Shown here: positions 5,948-12,201 of the stretch, piece after piece
Layout of the letters: every line of letters begins with the position of its first letter
Position numbering within the stretch: the stretch's first letter is position 1
Source: Gemmatimonadaceae bacterium
GTDB lineage: Bacteria; Gemmatimonadota; Gemmatimonadetes; Gemmatimonadales; Gemmatimonadaceae
Direction of reading: 5' to 3'
NCBI GenBank assembly: GCA_017881545.1
Contig: JADGQU010000038.1
Location: forward strand, 1 to 12,201
DNA length: 12,201 bases
Notes under the pieces: generated by a model
The model's database searches: none
What the model was told of the DNA's origin: nothing
Seen by the model: the letters and a program-made list of their open reading frames with translations, nothing else
Position numbers and translations under genes: made by a program

Positions 5948-8900
5948 TGAAATCGCTATTCGACCTGCTCGCCGCGCAGCGCCGGTTTGTCTACCTGCTC
6001 GTGGCACTGTTGAGCACCGGTGGCATATACGCGGCGCTCAATCTCCCGTCCGCGATCTATCCGGAGCTCGCCTTCCCGCGAGTCCTCGTCGTGGCCCAGG
6101 GCTCGTCACTCGGGGCGCGCCAGATGCTCTTCACGGTCACCCGGCCCATCGAAGAGGCCGTGAGTATCGTGCCGGGATTGACGCGCGTCCGCTCGCGCAC
6201 GATCCGCGGAGGGAGTGAAATCAGCATCACGTTCTCGGACAACACCGACATGACCTACGCCCTTCAGCAGGTTCAGGCGCGCGTCAATCAGGTGCGAACA
6301 TCGCTCCCCCCCGAGATCGGGATTGAGGTCGAGCGAATGACTCCATCGCTGTTTCCGATTCTGTCATACAATCTCGAAGGGGGCGATCCGGCGACGCTGT
6401 ATGACATCGCGCGCTACCAGCTAAAGCCGCTCATCTCTCGCGTGCCGGGAGTGGGGCGGGTGGACGTGCAGGGAAGTGACGTCCGCGAGATCGAGGTCAT
6501 CGCGGATCCTGCTCGCCTGGCCGCGCAGCGACTCACGTATGACGATCTAGCCAACGCGATCAAGGAGGCGACCGGAGTAAGCGCGGTGGGGCGGCTCCCG
6601 CAAGACTACAAGCAGTACCTGATCGTAGCCGCGCAGGAAGCGCGAACTCCCGAGGATATCGCCGCCATCGTCGTGGCGCACGGTCTGAGAGTTCGAGATG
6701 TGGCCACTGTGACTCTTGGGACGGAAGATCACGTTCGCATCATCGCCGGCGACGGAAAGCCAGCGGCGCTGCTCAACATTACCCGTCAGCCAGGCGGAAA
6801 CACTCTCGCCATCGTGGACAGCGTGGCGAGCCTCGCCAGGTCGGTGAGCAAAACCCTGCCGCCCGGCGTGAAGCTGAAGGCGGTCTACGATCAGGGCGCG
6901 CTTGTTCGCGATGCGATGAAGTCGGTGAGAGACGCGATGATAATCGGGGCCATTTTGGCGGTCATCATCCTTTTGCTGTTCCTCCACCACGCCCGCATCA
7001 CCGCGATCAGCGCCTCGTCGATCCCGCTCACGCTCGCGATCAGCGTATTCGCGATGTATCTGATCGGGCAGACGTTCAACCTCATGACCCTCGGGGCGAT
7101 GGCGATCGCCATTGGATTGGTGATCGATGACTCGGTGGTGATCACGGAGAACATCGTTCGTCACCTGCGGCTCAACCCCGTTCGGCACGAGGCGATAAGG
7201 GACGCTGTCTACGAGCTTATCTGGCCCGTGACGACGTCCACTCTCACCACCGTCGTTGTCTTCCTGCCCCTGCGCCTGTTGAAGGGAGTCGTCGGGCAGT
7301 TCTTCGCCGCTCTTTCGATCACGCTTACGATCGCCGTCCTCATTTCGCTTTTCCTGGCGCTTACGATCATCCCCTTGATGAGCGATCAATTCCTCAGGCG
7401 GGAAGACGCCGATTCCGAAGACCCAAATCCTGTCGTGGCAAAATCCGCCGGAGCCGGGGGATTCCTTCATCGAGTCGGCCATGCACTCGATATGCTTTCG
7501 GTGCGATATCAGAAATCACTGGAGCGCGTGCTTCACCATCCCCGGCGAATGCTGGCCGCCGCCGCGCTTCTCATCATTGCCGGCGTGATTGCTCAACGGT
7601 TTGTGGGAACCGGATTTCTGCCCGAGATGGACGAGGGGGCGTTCGTGCTGGACTACTGGACTCCGGGTGGAACCGCTTTGGCCGAAACCGATCGGCAGGT
7701 ACACATAGCCGAAGCCATTCTTGCAGGCACGCCCGAGATCGAAGGTACGTCGCGCCGAACGGGAGCGGAGCTTGGCCTCTTCGCGACCGAGCAGAATCGA
7801 GGCGACATAGTCGCACGACTCAAGCCTCAAAGCGATCGGTCGCGGACGATCTTCGAAGTGATCGATGAAGTTCGGGTGAAGGTCGCGGCTGCGGTGCCGA
7901 GGTTGCGGGTTGAGTTCGTTCAGATTCTGTCCGACGTGATTAACGATCTGGCCGGAGCGGCGCGTCCCGTTGAGATCAAGCTTTATGGAACGGACCTCAA
8001 TCGACTCGAAGCATACGCGAAGAGCATCGAGCCCAAGCTCTCCGGCATTCAGGGGATCGAGGATCTCTACAATGGTGTGAGCGAGCCCAGCGCCGAGCTC
8101 GCCATGCACGTCAACGAGGCGGAAGCGAACCGCGTTGGCCTCACGCCGCAGAAGATCGCTGATGCGGCAATGGGTGCATTACTCGGCGCTCCCGCGGGTG
8201 AGGTGCGTCTCGAGGATCGATCGATCGGCGTTCGCGTGCGAGCGCCGGACACAGTTCGTTTCAACCGCCTTCAGCTGAACGCGCTGCCCATCGTATCGAC
8301 GCAGACTGGCGCGCCCGTTCCGCTCGGCACGCTCGCGACCTTCCAACCCGTGGAGACGCGTGCGGAACTGTTGCGCGAAAATCAACAGCAGATGATCGCC
8401 ATCACATCAGATGTGAGCGGGCGGTCACTCGGCTCCGTAATCAATGACGTGAAGGTCGTACTCGCGGCGCAGCCGCCACCTTCCGGAATCAGGATGGAAC
8501 TGGGCGGCCAGTACGCGAGCCAGCAGGATGCCTTTCACGGTTTCCTGCTCGTGCTCGCGCTTGCGGCCGCGAGCGTCGTCGCCATCATGGTGCTTCAGTT
8601 CCAGTCGTTCGTCGAGGCTCTCATCGTCCTGCTGGCTGCCCCCCTCTCGTTCATCGGTGCGGTAGGTCTTCTGCTTGCCACCGGAACGCCGCTCAACGTG
8701 TCGTCCTTCATGGGACTGATTCTGCTCGTCGGTCTGATCGTGAAGAACGGCATCATACTTCTCGATTTCACGAGACATCGCATGCAGACGGATGATCTCC
8801 CGCTGGAGAAGGCCATCACCGAGGCGGCGGGGGTCAGGCTGAGGCCGATACTCATGACGACGCTCTGCACCCTTTTCGGGCTGCTGCCGCTGGCTCTTGG

Positions 8901-9090
8901 CCTTGGAGCCGGGAGCGAGCTCCAGAAGCCGCTCGCGCTTGCCGTAATCGGCGGCCTTACCCTTTCGACGCCCATCACGTTGTTCGTGGTTCCGACGCTG
9001 CTCGTCGCGATTCGGGGTCGGAATTACAAACTTCCTGGAGAGACGGCTGCGCGGCATAAGCATCCACCAAACCAAGGCAGGGAGCCATAA
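5947..9090 (+). CDS. RND-superfamily inner-membrane efflux pump
   Basis: The 1047-residue proton-driven pump of the tripartite system. The GTG at 5947 shares one base with the adaptor's TAG stop (TAGTG). Membrane segments are visible at the N-terminus (about 13-31), from 331 in a first block of five, near 535-551, and from about 864 in a second block; two large periplasmic regions lie between. Proton-relay residues are intact: D394 and D395 (IGLVIDDSVVITENI), K933 (LIVKNGIILLDF) and T971 (RPILMTT). The K-to-T spacing of 38 equals that of AcrB K940/T978. The segment GFLPEMDEGAFVLDY near residue 560 and the CzcCBA-like gene order recall heavy-metal pumps, but the double Asp is of drug-pump (HAE) type. 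I therefore assign the RND superfamily and leave the substrate open. No frameshift is seen. Confidence 0.96.
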   Translation: MKSLFDLLAAQRRFVYLLVALLSTGGIYAALNLPSAIYPELAFPRVLVVAQGSSLGARQMLFTVTRPIEEAVSIVPGLTRVRSRTIRGGSEISITFSDNTDMTYALQQVQARVNQVRTSLPPEIGIEVERMTPSLFPILSYNLEGGDPATLYDIARYQLKPLISRVPGVGRVDVQGSDVREIEVIADPARLAAQRLTYDDLANAIKEATGVSAVGRLPQDYKQYLIVAAQEARTPEDIAAIVVAHGLRVRDVATVTLGTEDHVRIIAGDGKPAALLNITRQPGGNTLAIVDSVASLARSVSKTLPPGVKLKAVYDQGALVRDAMKSVRDAMIIGAILAVIILLLFLHHARITAISASSIPLTLAISVFAMYLIGQTFNLMTLGAMAIAIGLVIDDSVVITENIVRHLRLNPVRHEAIRDAVYELIWPVTTSTLTTVVVFLPLRLLKGVVGQFFAALSITLTIAVLISLFLALTIIPLMSDQFLRREDADSEDPNPVVAKSAGAGGFLHRVGHALDMLSVRYQKSLERVLHHPRRMLAAAALLIIAGVIAQRFVGTGFLPEMDEGAFVLDYWTPGGTALAETDRQVHIAEAILAGTPEIEGTSRRTGAELGLFATEQNRGDIVARLKPQSDRSRTIFEVIDEVRVKVAAAVPRLRVEFVQILSDVINDLAGAARPVEIKLYGTDLNRLEAYAKSIEPKLSGIQGIEDLYNGVSEPSAELAMHVNEAEANRVGLTPQKIADAAMGALLGAPAGEVRLEDRSIGVRVRAPDTVRFNRLQLNALPIVSTQTGAPVPLGTLATFQPVETRAELLRENQQQMIAITSDVSGRSLGSVINDVKVVLAAQPPPSGIRMELGGQYASQQDAFHGFLLVLALAAASVVAIMVLQFQSFVEALIVLLAAPLSFIGAVGLLLATGTPLNVSSFMGLILLVGLIVKNGIILLDFTRHRMQTDDLPLEKAITEAAGVRLRPILMTTLCTLFGLLPLALGLGAGSELQKPLALAVIGGLTLSTPITLFVVPTLLVAIRGRNYKLPGETAARHKHPPNQGREP

Positions 9091-9156
9091 GCTTTTCAGC
9101 CCACTCGCCTGGAGCTTCCATACTGGCCAAAACGGTCACGGCAGTCCCTCCTCCGC

Positions 9157-9162
9157 TATTTT
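9157..9162 (+). promoter_or_regulatory. Possible -10 box just upstream of hemQ
   Basis: TATTTT ends six bases before the ATG at 9169, the same placement as the box before the efflux operon. Only a weak AGAG is available as ribosome site. The 78-bp gap to the preceding pump gene otherwise shows no clear terminator. Confidence 0.25.
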
Positions 9163-9168
9163 TAGAGA

Positions 9169-9987
9169 ATGACGTCCCCTCCGATTGCACATCCGCCCGA
9201 GACCCTCGAGGGCTGGTACGCGCTTCACCAGATTTTTCGATTCGCCAAACAGAAGCCAGATGCGGCGCGGCTCGCGCGACTGGTCAAGAGTTCCGCGATA
9301 ACGCTCAGTTCGGCTCCGGCGGCGCGAAAGTCGAAGAGCTCAGCAGTTCCGGCCGGCTGGAGTTGTTTCGTGCGCCTCATCGGATCGACGTCAGATCTGA
9401 TGGTGATTCATTTTCGCGAGTCGCTCGACGCAATTGGCGTGGCGCAGGATGCGTTGTCCAAAACGGAGCTTGGCAAGACACTGCAGCCGGTGTACGCGTT
9501 TCTGAGCGTCACCGAAGCGGGACTCTATCACATCTCCGCGGAGCTGGCGCGCTCATCCGAGGCACGGGGTGGGAAGGTGGGCGACGCCGAGTACGCGAAG
9601 ACGCTCGCCGCGCGCTCGACCGCCGAGCGTGAGAGCCAGCAGGTGAAGCGGCGCCTTTATCCGGAACTGCCGGAGAAGATGCCATACGTCTGCTTCTACC
9701 CGATGTCGAAGCGCCGCGACGCAGGGCAGAACTGGTACACTCTTACCCTCGATGAACGCAGCCTGCTGATGCAGGCGCACGGACTCACCGGTCGGCGCTA
9801 TTCAGGAAAAGTGCAGCAGGTGATCACGGGCGCGATCGGTCTCGACGCGTGGGAGTGGGGCGTGACGCTTTTTGCCCAGGATCCCCTCGAGTTCAAGAAG
9901 CTCGTCACCGACATGCGCTTCGACGAGGTGAGCGCGAAGTACGCCGAGTTCGGTGATTTCTACGTCGGCAGGATCATTCCGCGCTAG
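9169..9987 (+). CDS. hemQ: Coproheme decarboxylase (HemQ/ChdC, chlorite dismutase family)
   Basis: A 272-residue cytoplasmic enzyme that oxidatively decarboxylates coproheme III to haem b using peroxide, the last step of the coproporphyrin-dependent pathway. The C-terminal half carries the family's key residues: Y177 and K181 (CFYPMSKRR), proximal haem ligand H204 (MQAHGLTGRRYSGK), Q217, and R250 (DMRFDEVSAKY). All five keep a constant offset of 32 from Y145, K149, H172, Q185 and R218 of the Firmicutes enzymes. The N-terminal half is the more divergent ferredoxin-like repeat, with a linker around 125-160. The active residues are those of HemQ; true chlorite dismutases carry an Arg and lack this Tyr. 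Start ATG at 9169; the ribosome site is weak. No other haem gene is in the window, and it converges with the kinase gene 53 bp downstream. Confidence 0.95.
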   Translation: MTSPPIAHPPETLEGWYALHQIFRFAKQKPDAARLARLVKSSAITLSSAPAARKSKSSAVPAGWSCFVRLIGSTSDLMVIHFRESLDAIGVAQDALSKTELGKTLQPVYAFLSVTEAGLYHISAELARSSEARGGKVGDAEYAKTLAARSTAERESQQVKRRLYPELPEKMPYVCFYPMSKRRDAGQNWYTLTLDERSLLMQAHGLTGRRYSGKVQQVITGAIGLDAWEWGVTLFAQDPLEFKKLVTDMRFDEVSAKYAEFGDFYVGRIIPR

Positions 9988-10040
9988 CGCTGCGGCGCGT
10001 CCTGCGAGCGGTCATTCACCGGCGTGGCGGAGGTCAGTCT

Positions 10041-11261
10041 CTACTCTGCTCGCGGGAGAATCAGAGTAAAGGTCGATCCGGAGCCCAGCGTGCTCGACAC
10101 TGTGAGATCGCCCTTCATCGCCCGCGCGAGCTCGCGGCTGATGGCGAGTCCGAGCCCGGTACCCTCGTGGGCGCTGCTCAGCGACCGTCCGAGTTGCACG
10201 AAAGGCTCAAAGATCGCGACCAGCTTGTCGGCGGGAACCCCCGCGCCGGTGTCGGTTACCTGCAGCAAGACCGTTTTCTCGAGCGCTCTGCATGAAACCT
10301 TCACGGATCCCATCGCGCCCGTGAATTTGATCGCATTCGAAAGGAGATTGAGCAGAATCTGATCGACCTTGGCGCGGTCCCCCAACGCTTTGCAGTTGGA
10401 GTTTGCCAGATCAGGCTCCAGAGAAACTGATTTCGCCTCTGCTTGCGGCTCGACCAGTGGTACGACGTCCTGGATCACATCGGACAGAGACAGCGCGCGG
10501 ATGTCGTAGGTGAGGTGACCCCCCTCGATGCGGCTGAAATTCAGGAGGTCGGAAATAATTCCGATCAGGTGCTGCTGGCTCCGGCGAATCCTTTCCAGGT
10601 AGTCGAGCTGCTCGGGGGTTATCGGCCCACCGAGGCCGAGGGTGAGAAGCTCGGTGTACCCGCCAATGGCGTTGAGCGGAGTGCGGAGCTCGTGCGACAT
10701 CGCGGTAAGAAACTCCGTCTTGGCGACGTTCGCCGTCACTGACTCGGCAACGCGCCGCGCGTCCTCGCTTGCTCGGCGCTCAGCGTCACGGCGCTCTGTG
10801 AGGTCTCGGGTAACCTTGGCGAATCCTACGAGAGTACCCTCCTCGTCGTGAACCGCCGTGATGACGACGTTGGCCCAGAAGGCCGAGCCGTCTTTCCTCA
10901 GGCGCTCTCCCTCTTCCTCGAATCGTCCTTCCCGCGCGGCGATCTCGAGCTCTTTTTGTGGGTGACCGGTCGCGATGTCGTCAGCGCGATAAAAGACTGA
11001 AAAGTGCTTTCCGATGATCTCTTTCGCGGTGTAGCCTTTTATTCTTTCCGCTCCCCGGTTCCAGCTGGCGACGTATCCGTTTGGATCGAGCATGAAGATA
11101 GCGTAGTCGCGCACCGACTCGACCATGAGCTGGTAGATTCGCCCGCCATGCTTGAGGGCATCGGCCAGCTGCGCTTTCGAGCTCAGCGCCGGCTGGCTGC
11201 CCCTATCGCGGGTGGCGGGTATCGAGTTCGGTTGGGAACGAATTTCGGCGTTTTCAGCCAT
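10041..11261 (-). CDS. Soluble PAS-domain sensor histidine kinase, no adjacent regulator
   Basis: A 406-residue kinase with no membrane segment, so probably cytoplasmic. A disordered polar N-terminus (1-40) is followed by a PAS domain (about 44-155, with DYAIFMLDPNGYVASWNRGA and GYTAKEIIGK, ending in the PAC-like GFAKVTRDLTERR). Next come a short coiled-coil linker, a HisKA domain with H190 (FLTAMSHELRTPLNAI), and the catalytic ATPase domain with N309 (LLSNAIKFT), D337 (VTDTGAG) and the GTGLGLAISREL loop (367-378). The PAS ligand (haem, flavin or none) cannot be told from sequence. No response regulator lies next to it in the window, so its partner is elsewhere. Start ATG at 11261; no Shine-Dalgarno is seen, but a consensus -10 lies 25 nt upstream of the ATG. 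Confidence 0.95.
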   Translation of the reverse strand: MAENAEIRSQPNSIPATRDRGSQPALSSKAQLADALKHGGRIYQLMVESVRDYAIFMLDPNGYVASWNRGAERIKGYTAKEIIGKHFSVFYRADDIATGHPQKELEIAAREGRFEEEGERLRKDGSAFWANVVITAVHDEEGTLVGFAKVTRDLTERRDAERRASEDARRVAESVTANVAKTEFLTAMSHELRTPLNAIGGYTELLTLGLGGPITPEQLDYLERIRRSQQHLIGIISDLLNFSRIEGGHLTYDIRALSLSDVIQDVVPLVEPQAEAKSVSLEPDLANSNCKALGDRAKVDQILLNLLSNAIKFTGAMGSVKVSCRALEKTVLLQVTDTGAGVPADKLVAIFEPFVQLGRSLSSAHEGTGLGLAISRELARAMKGDLTVSSTLGSGSTFTLILPRAE

Positions 11262-11286
11262 CGGTGGTTGCAGATCAAAAACCGTG

Positions 11287-11295
11287 ATTATAGCA
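11287..11295 (-). promoter_or_regulatory. Extended -10 promoter of the PAS kinase gene
   Basis: On the minus strand TGCTATAAT (11295-11287) combines a perfect TATAAT with the TGn extension, which can substitute for a -35; indeed no good -35 is seen. Initiation near 11280 would give a leader of about 18 nt before the ATG at 11261. Confidence 0.6.
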
Positions 11296-11356
11296 ACGTC
11301 CGTGCGAGCAGCCCCGCTGGCCTGTCCGGAGAGTAGAGCGGGAACCTTCTCTCGGG

Positions 11357-11385
11357 TTGTAGGGCGGTTCCCGGGCGACTATACT
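11357..11385 (+). promoter_or_regulatory. Candidate promoter of tRNA-Pro and tag
   Basis: TTGTAG (11357-11362) and TATACT (11380-11385) are spaced by 17 bp. The -10 has five of six consensus bases; the -35 keeps the TTG core. Initiation near 11392 would lie about 30 bp before the mature tRNA 5' end. It faces away from the kinase promoter. Confidence 0.5.
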
Positions 11386-11421
11386 CCCCAGTCTGTTTCG
11401 CAATGAGAATTGTGTTCGAAA

Positions 11422-11495
11422 CGGGACGTAGCGCAGCCCGGTAGCGCACCTGAATGGGGTTCAGGGGGTCGCGGGTTCAAATCCCGCCGTCCCGA
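11422..11495 (+). tRNA. tRNA-Pro, anticodon GGG
   Basis: The cloverleaf is complete. Acceptor CGGGACG (11422-11428) pairs with CGTCCCG (11488-11494), with discriminator A at 11495. The D stem is GCGC/GCGC. Anticodon stem CCTGA/TCAGG (11449-11453, 11461-11465) holds loop ATGGGGT, giving anticodon GGG at 11456-11458 with G37 after it. The T stem is GCGGG/CCCGC around TTCAAAT. The 3' CCA is not encoded (TTTT follows). It should read CCC and CCU proline codons. The tag start codon lies 16 nt downstream. Confidence 0.97.
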
Positions 11496-11511
11496 TTTTG
11501 GAGATCGCCGC

Positions 11512-12087
11512 ATGACGGGTCATAATCGCTGCCCCTGGGCGGAGGGCGACGCGCAAATGCGCGCCTATCATGACGAGGAGTGGGGCGTCCCCCAGCGCGA
11601 CTCCCGCATGCTGTGGGAAATGTTGATGCTCGAAGGGTTCCAGGCCGGACTGGCCTGGATCATCGTCCTGCGAAAACGAGAAGCGTTCCGGAAGGCCTTC
11701 GCCGGCTTCGACCCCAAAAAGGTCGCTCGATTCAGCGAAGCGAAAATCGAGCGGCTGATGGCAGACACCGGTATCATCCGCGCGCGGGCCAAAATCGAAG
11801 CGACGATCCGGGGCGCTCAGATCTTCCGCGAGATGGAGGACACGGGCGAGAGCTTCGGCGACTTCTGCTGGTCTTTCACCGGCGGCAAGGTGGTGAAGGG
11901 CGACGGCCGCAGCGCGATCGCAACGTCGCCCCTGTCTGAGCAAATCTCCAAGGAGATGAAGCGCCGCGGTTTCAAGTTCGTCGGCCCGACGATCGTCTAT
12001 GCCTGGATGCAAGCCGTCGGCATCGTCAACGAACATTCCAGCAGCTGCTTCCGGCGCGCTCAGGTCAACGATCTAAAATTCGGATAG
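11512..12087 (+). CDS. tag: DNA-3-methyladenine glycosylase I
   Basis: A 191-residue base-excision repair enzyme that removes 3-methyladenine from alkylated DNA. It matches E. coli Tag along its length. Zinc ligands C7, H20, H175 and C179 are all present (RCPW, AYHDEEWGVP, NEHSSSC), as is the base-recognition pocket with E41 and W49 (LEGFQAGLAWIIVLRKRE). The GFKFVGPTIVYAWMQAVGIVNEH signature follows near residue 153. The ATG at 11512 is chosen because it starts the conserved N-terminus. The frame is open back to 11410, but that extension is only translated tRNA. With 16 nt between tRNA and ATG, the two are probably transcribed together and the tRNA processed out. No good Shine-Dalgarno is visible except a distant GGAG (11500-11503). 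Confidence 0.96.
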   Translation: MTGHNRCPWAEGDAQMRAYHDEEWGVPQRDSRMLWEMLMLEGFQAGLAWIIVLRKREAFRKAFAGFDPKKVARFSEAKIERLMADTGIIRARAKIEATIRGAQIFREMEDTGESFGDFCWSFTGGKVVKGDGRSAIATSPLSEQISKEMKRRGFKFVGPTIVYAWMQAVGIVNEHSSSCFRRAQVNDLKFG

Positions 12088-12104
12088 CAAACCGTCGATG
12101 ATGC

Positions 12105-12201
12105 TTAGGCGAGCCGGCGAGCAAAGTGTATCATGACCTTCACTTGCCTCTCATTCTCGATGATCGCCACTGAACTGTCGGACAAAGTCACGCACGATTG
12201 A
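12105..12201 (-). CDS. Possible C-terminal end of a convergent gene running off the window
   Basis: On the minus strand a frame is open from the window edge (first full codon at 12200) to a TAA at 12107-12105, encoding about 31 residues ending in VAIIENERQVKVMIHFARRLA. I recognise no family. An open stretch of this length is easily random at this GC content, so the call is tentative. The rest of 12088-12201 holds a short direct repeat GGCGAGC (12108-12114 and 12116-12122) and no convincing terminator. Confidence 0.2.
   Translation of the reverse strand, partial: QSCVTLSDSSVAIIENERQVKVMIHFARRLA

Noticed and set aside
6547..7482. 311-residue antisense open frame on the minus strand inside the RND pump gene
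   Set aside because: Highly charged, low-complexity translation opposite an intact conserved pump gene; a typical high-GC shadow frame.
8425..9075. 216-residue minus-strand open frame at the end of the pump gene
   Set aside because: Antisense to conserved membrane helices of the pump; the composition is that of a shadow frame.
9169..9987. Chlorite dismutase activity
   Set aside because: The family fits, but Y177 and K181 with the HemQ spacing indicate a coproheme decarboxylase; the distal Arg arrangement of chlorite dismutases is not seen.
9988..10040. Possible bidirectional terminator between hemQ and the kinase gene
   Set aside because: Only a weak, interrupted G-C dyad and no T-run; not strong enough to list.
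12132..12201. 22-codon plus-strand ORF ending exactly at the window edge
   Set aside because: Short, no ribosome site and no similarity; the coincidence with the window end carries no weight.

Overview
The window is about 12.2 kb of high-GC DNA from a diderm (Gram-negative-type) bacterium. It encodes an outer-membrane TolC-like channel and a tripartite RND pump, so an outer membrane is present. It also encodes a coproheme decarboxylase (ChdC/HemQ), the last enzyme of the coproporphyrin-dependent haem route, which is best known from Gram-positives but also occurs in some diderm phyla. High GC, several genes without a Shine-Dalgarno sequence and this haem route fit a Gemmatimonadota-like or similar soil/sediment lineage. 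That placement is an inference from gene content only.

Left part (1-3027, all minus strand). An OmpR-type response regulator (2359-3027) is followed, with a short overlap, by its membrane histidine kinase (1059-2387). After a 61-bp gap comes a membrane-anchored PHP-domain metal-dependent hydrolase (997 down to the window edge, C-terminus cut off).

Centre (3170-9090, plus strand). Divergent from the regulator lie a small secreted PepSY-domain protein (3170-3598), a strong 16-bp hairpin (3645-3686), and a tight three-gene efflux operon: outer-membrane factor (3720-4916), lipoprotein membrane-fusion protein (4913-5947) and RND pump (5947-9090). These three are linked by 4-nt and 1-nt overlaps. 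The layout, a two-component system head-to-head with a PepSY protein plus pump, suggests one envelope-sensing and efflux module. The regulator probably controls the divergent promoter region 3028-3169. The gene order is that of CzcCBA, but the pump carries the double-Asp, Lys and Thr proton-relay residues of AcrB-like pumps and nothing seen points to a metal substrate.

Right part (9169-12201). HemQ (9169-9987, plus) converges on a soluble PAS-domain histidine kinase (10041-11261, minus) that has no regulator beside it in the window. A divergent pair of promoter-like elements (11287-11292 minus, 11357-11385 plus) separates that kinase from tRNA-Pro(GGG) (11422-11495) and the DNA-3-methyladenine glycosylase I gene tag (11512-12087), which starts 16 nt after the tRNA. 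The last 114 bp hold no confident gene.

No CRISPR array, insertion sequence, rRNA or prophage gene was seen. Most of the window is recognisable chromosomal housekeeping and envelope functions. The most unusual points are the PHP-hydrolase/two-component/PepSY/RND cluster, the hairpin inside it, and the recurring -10-like box 6-7 nt upstream of SD-less start codons.
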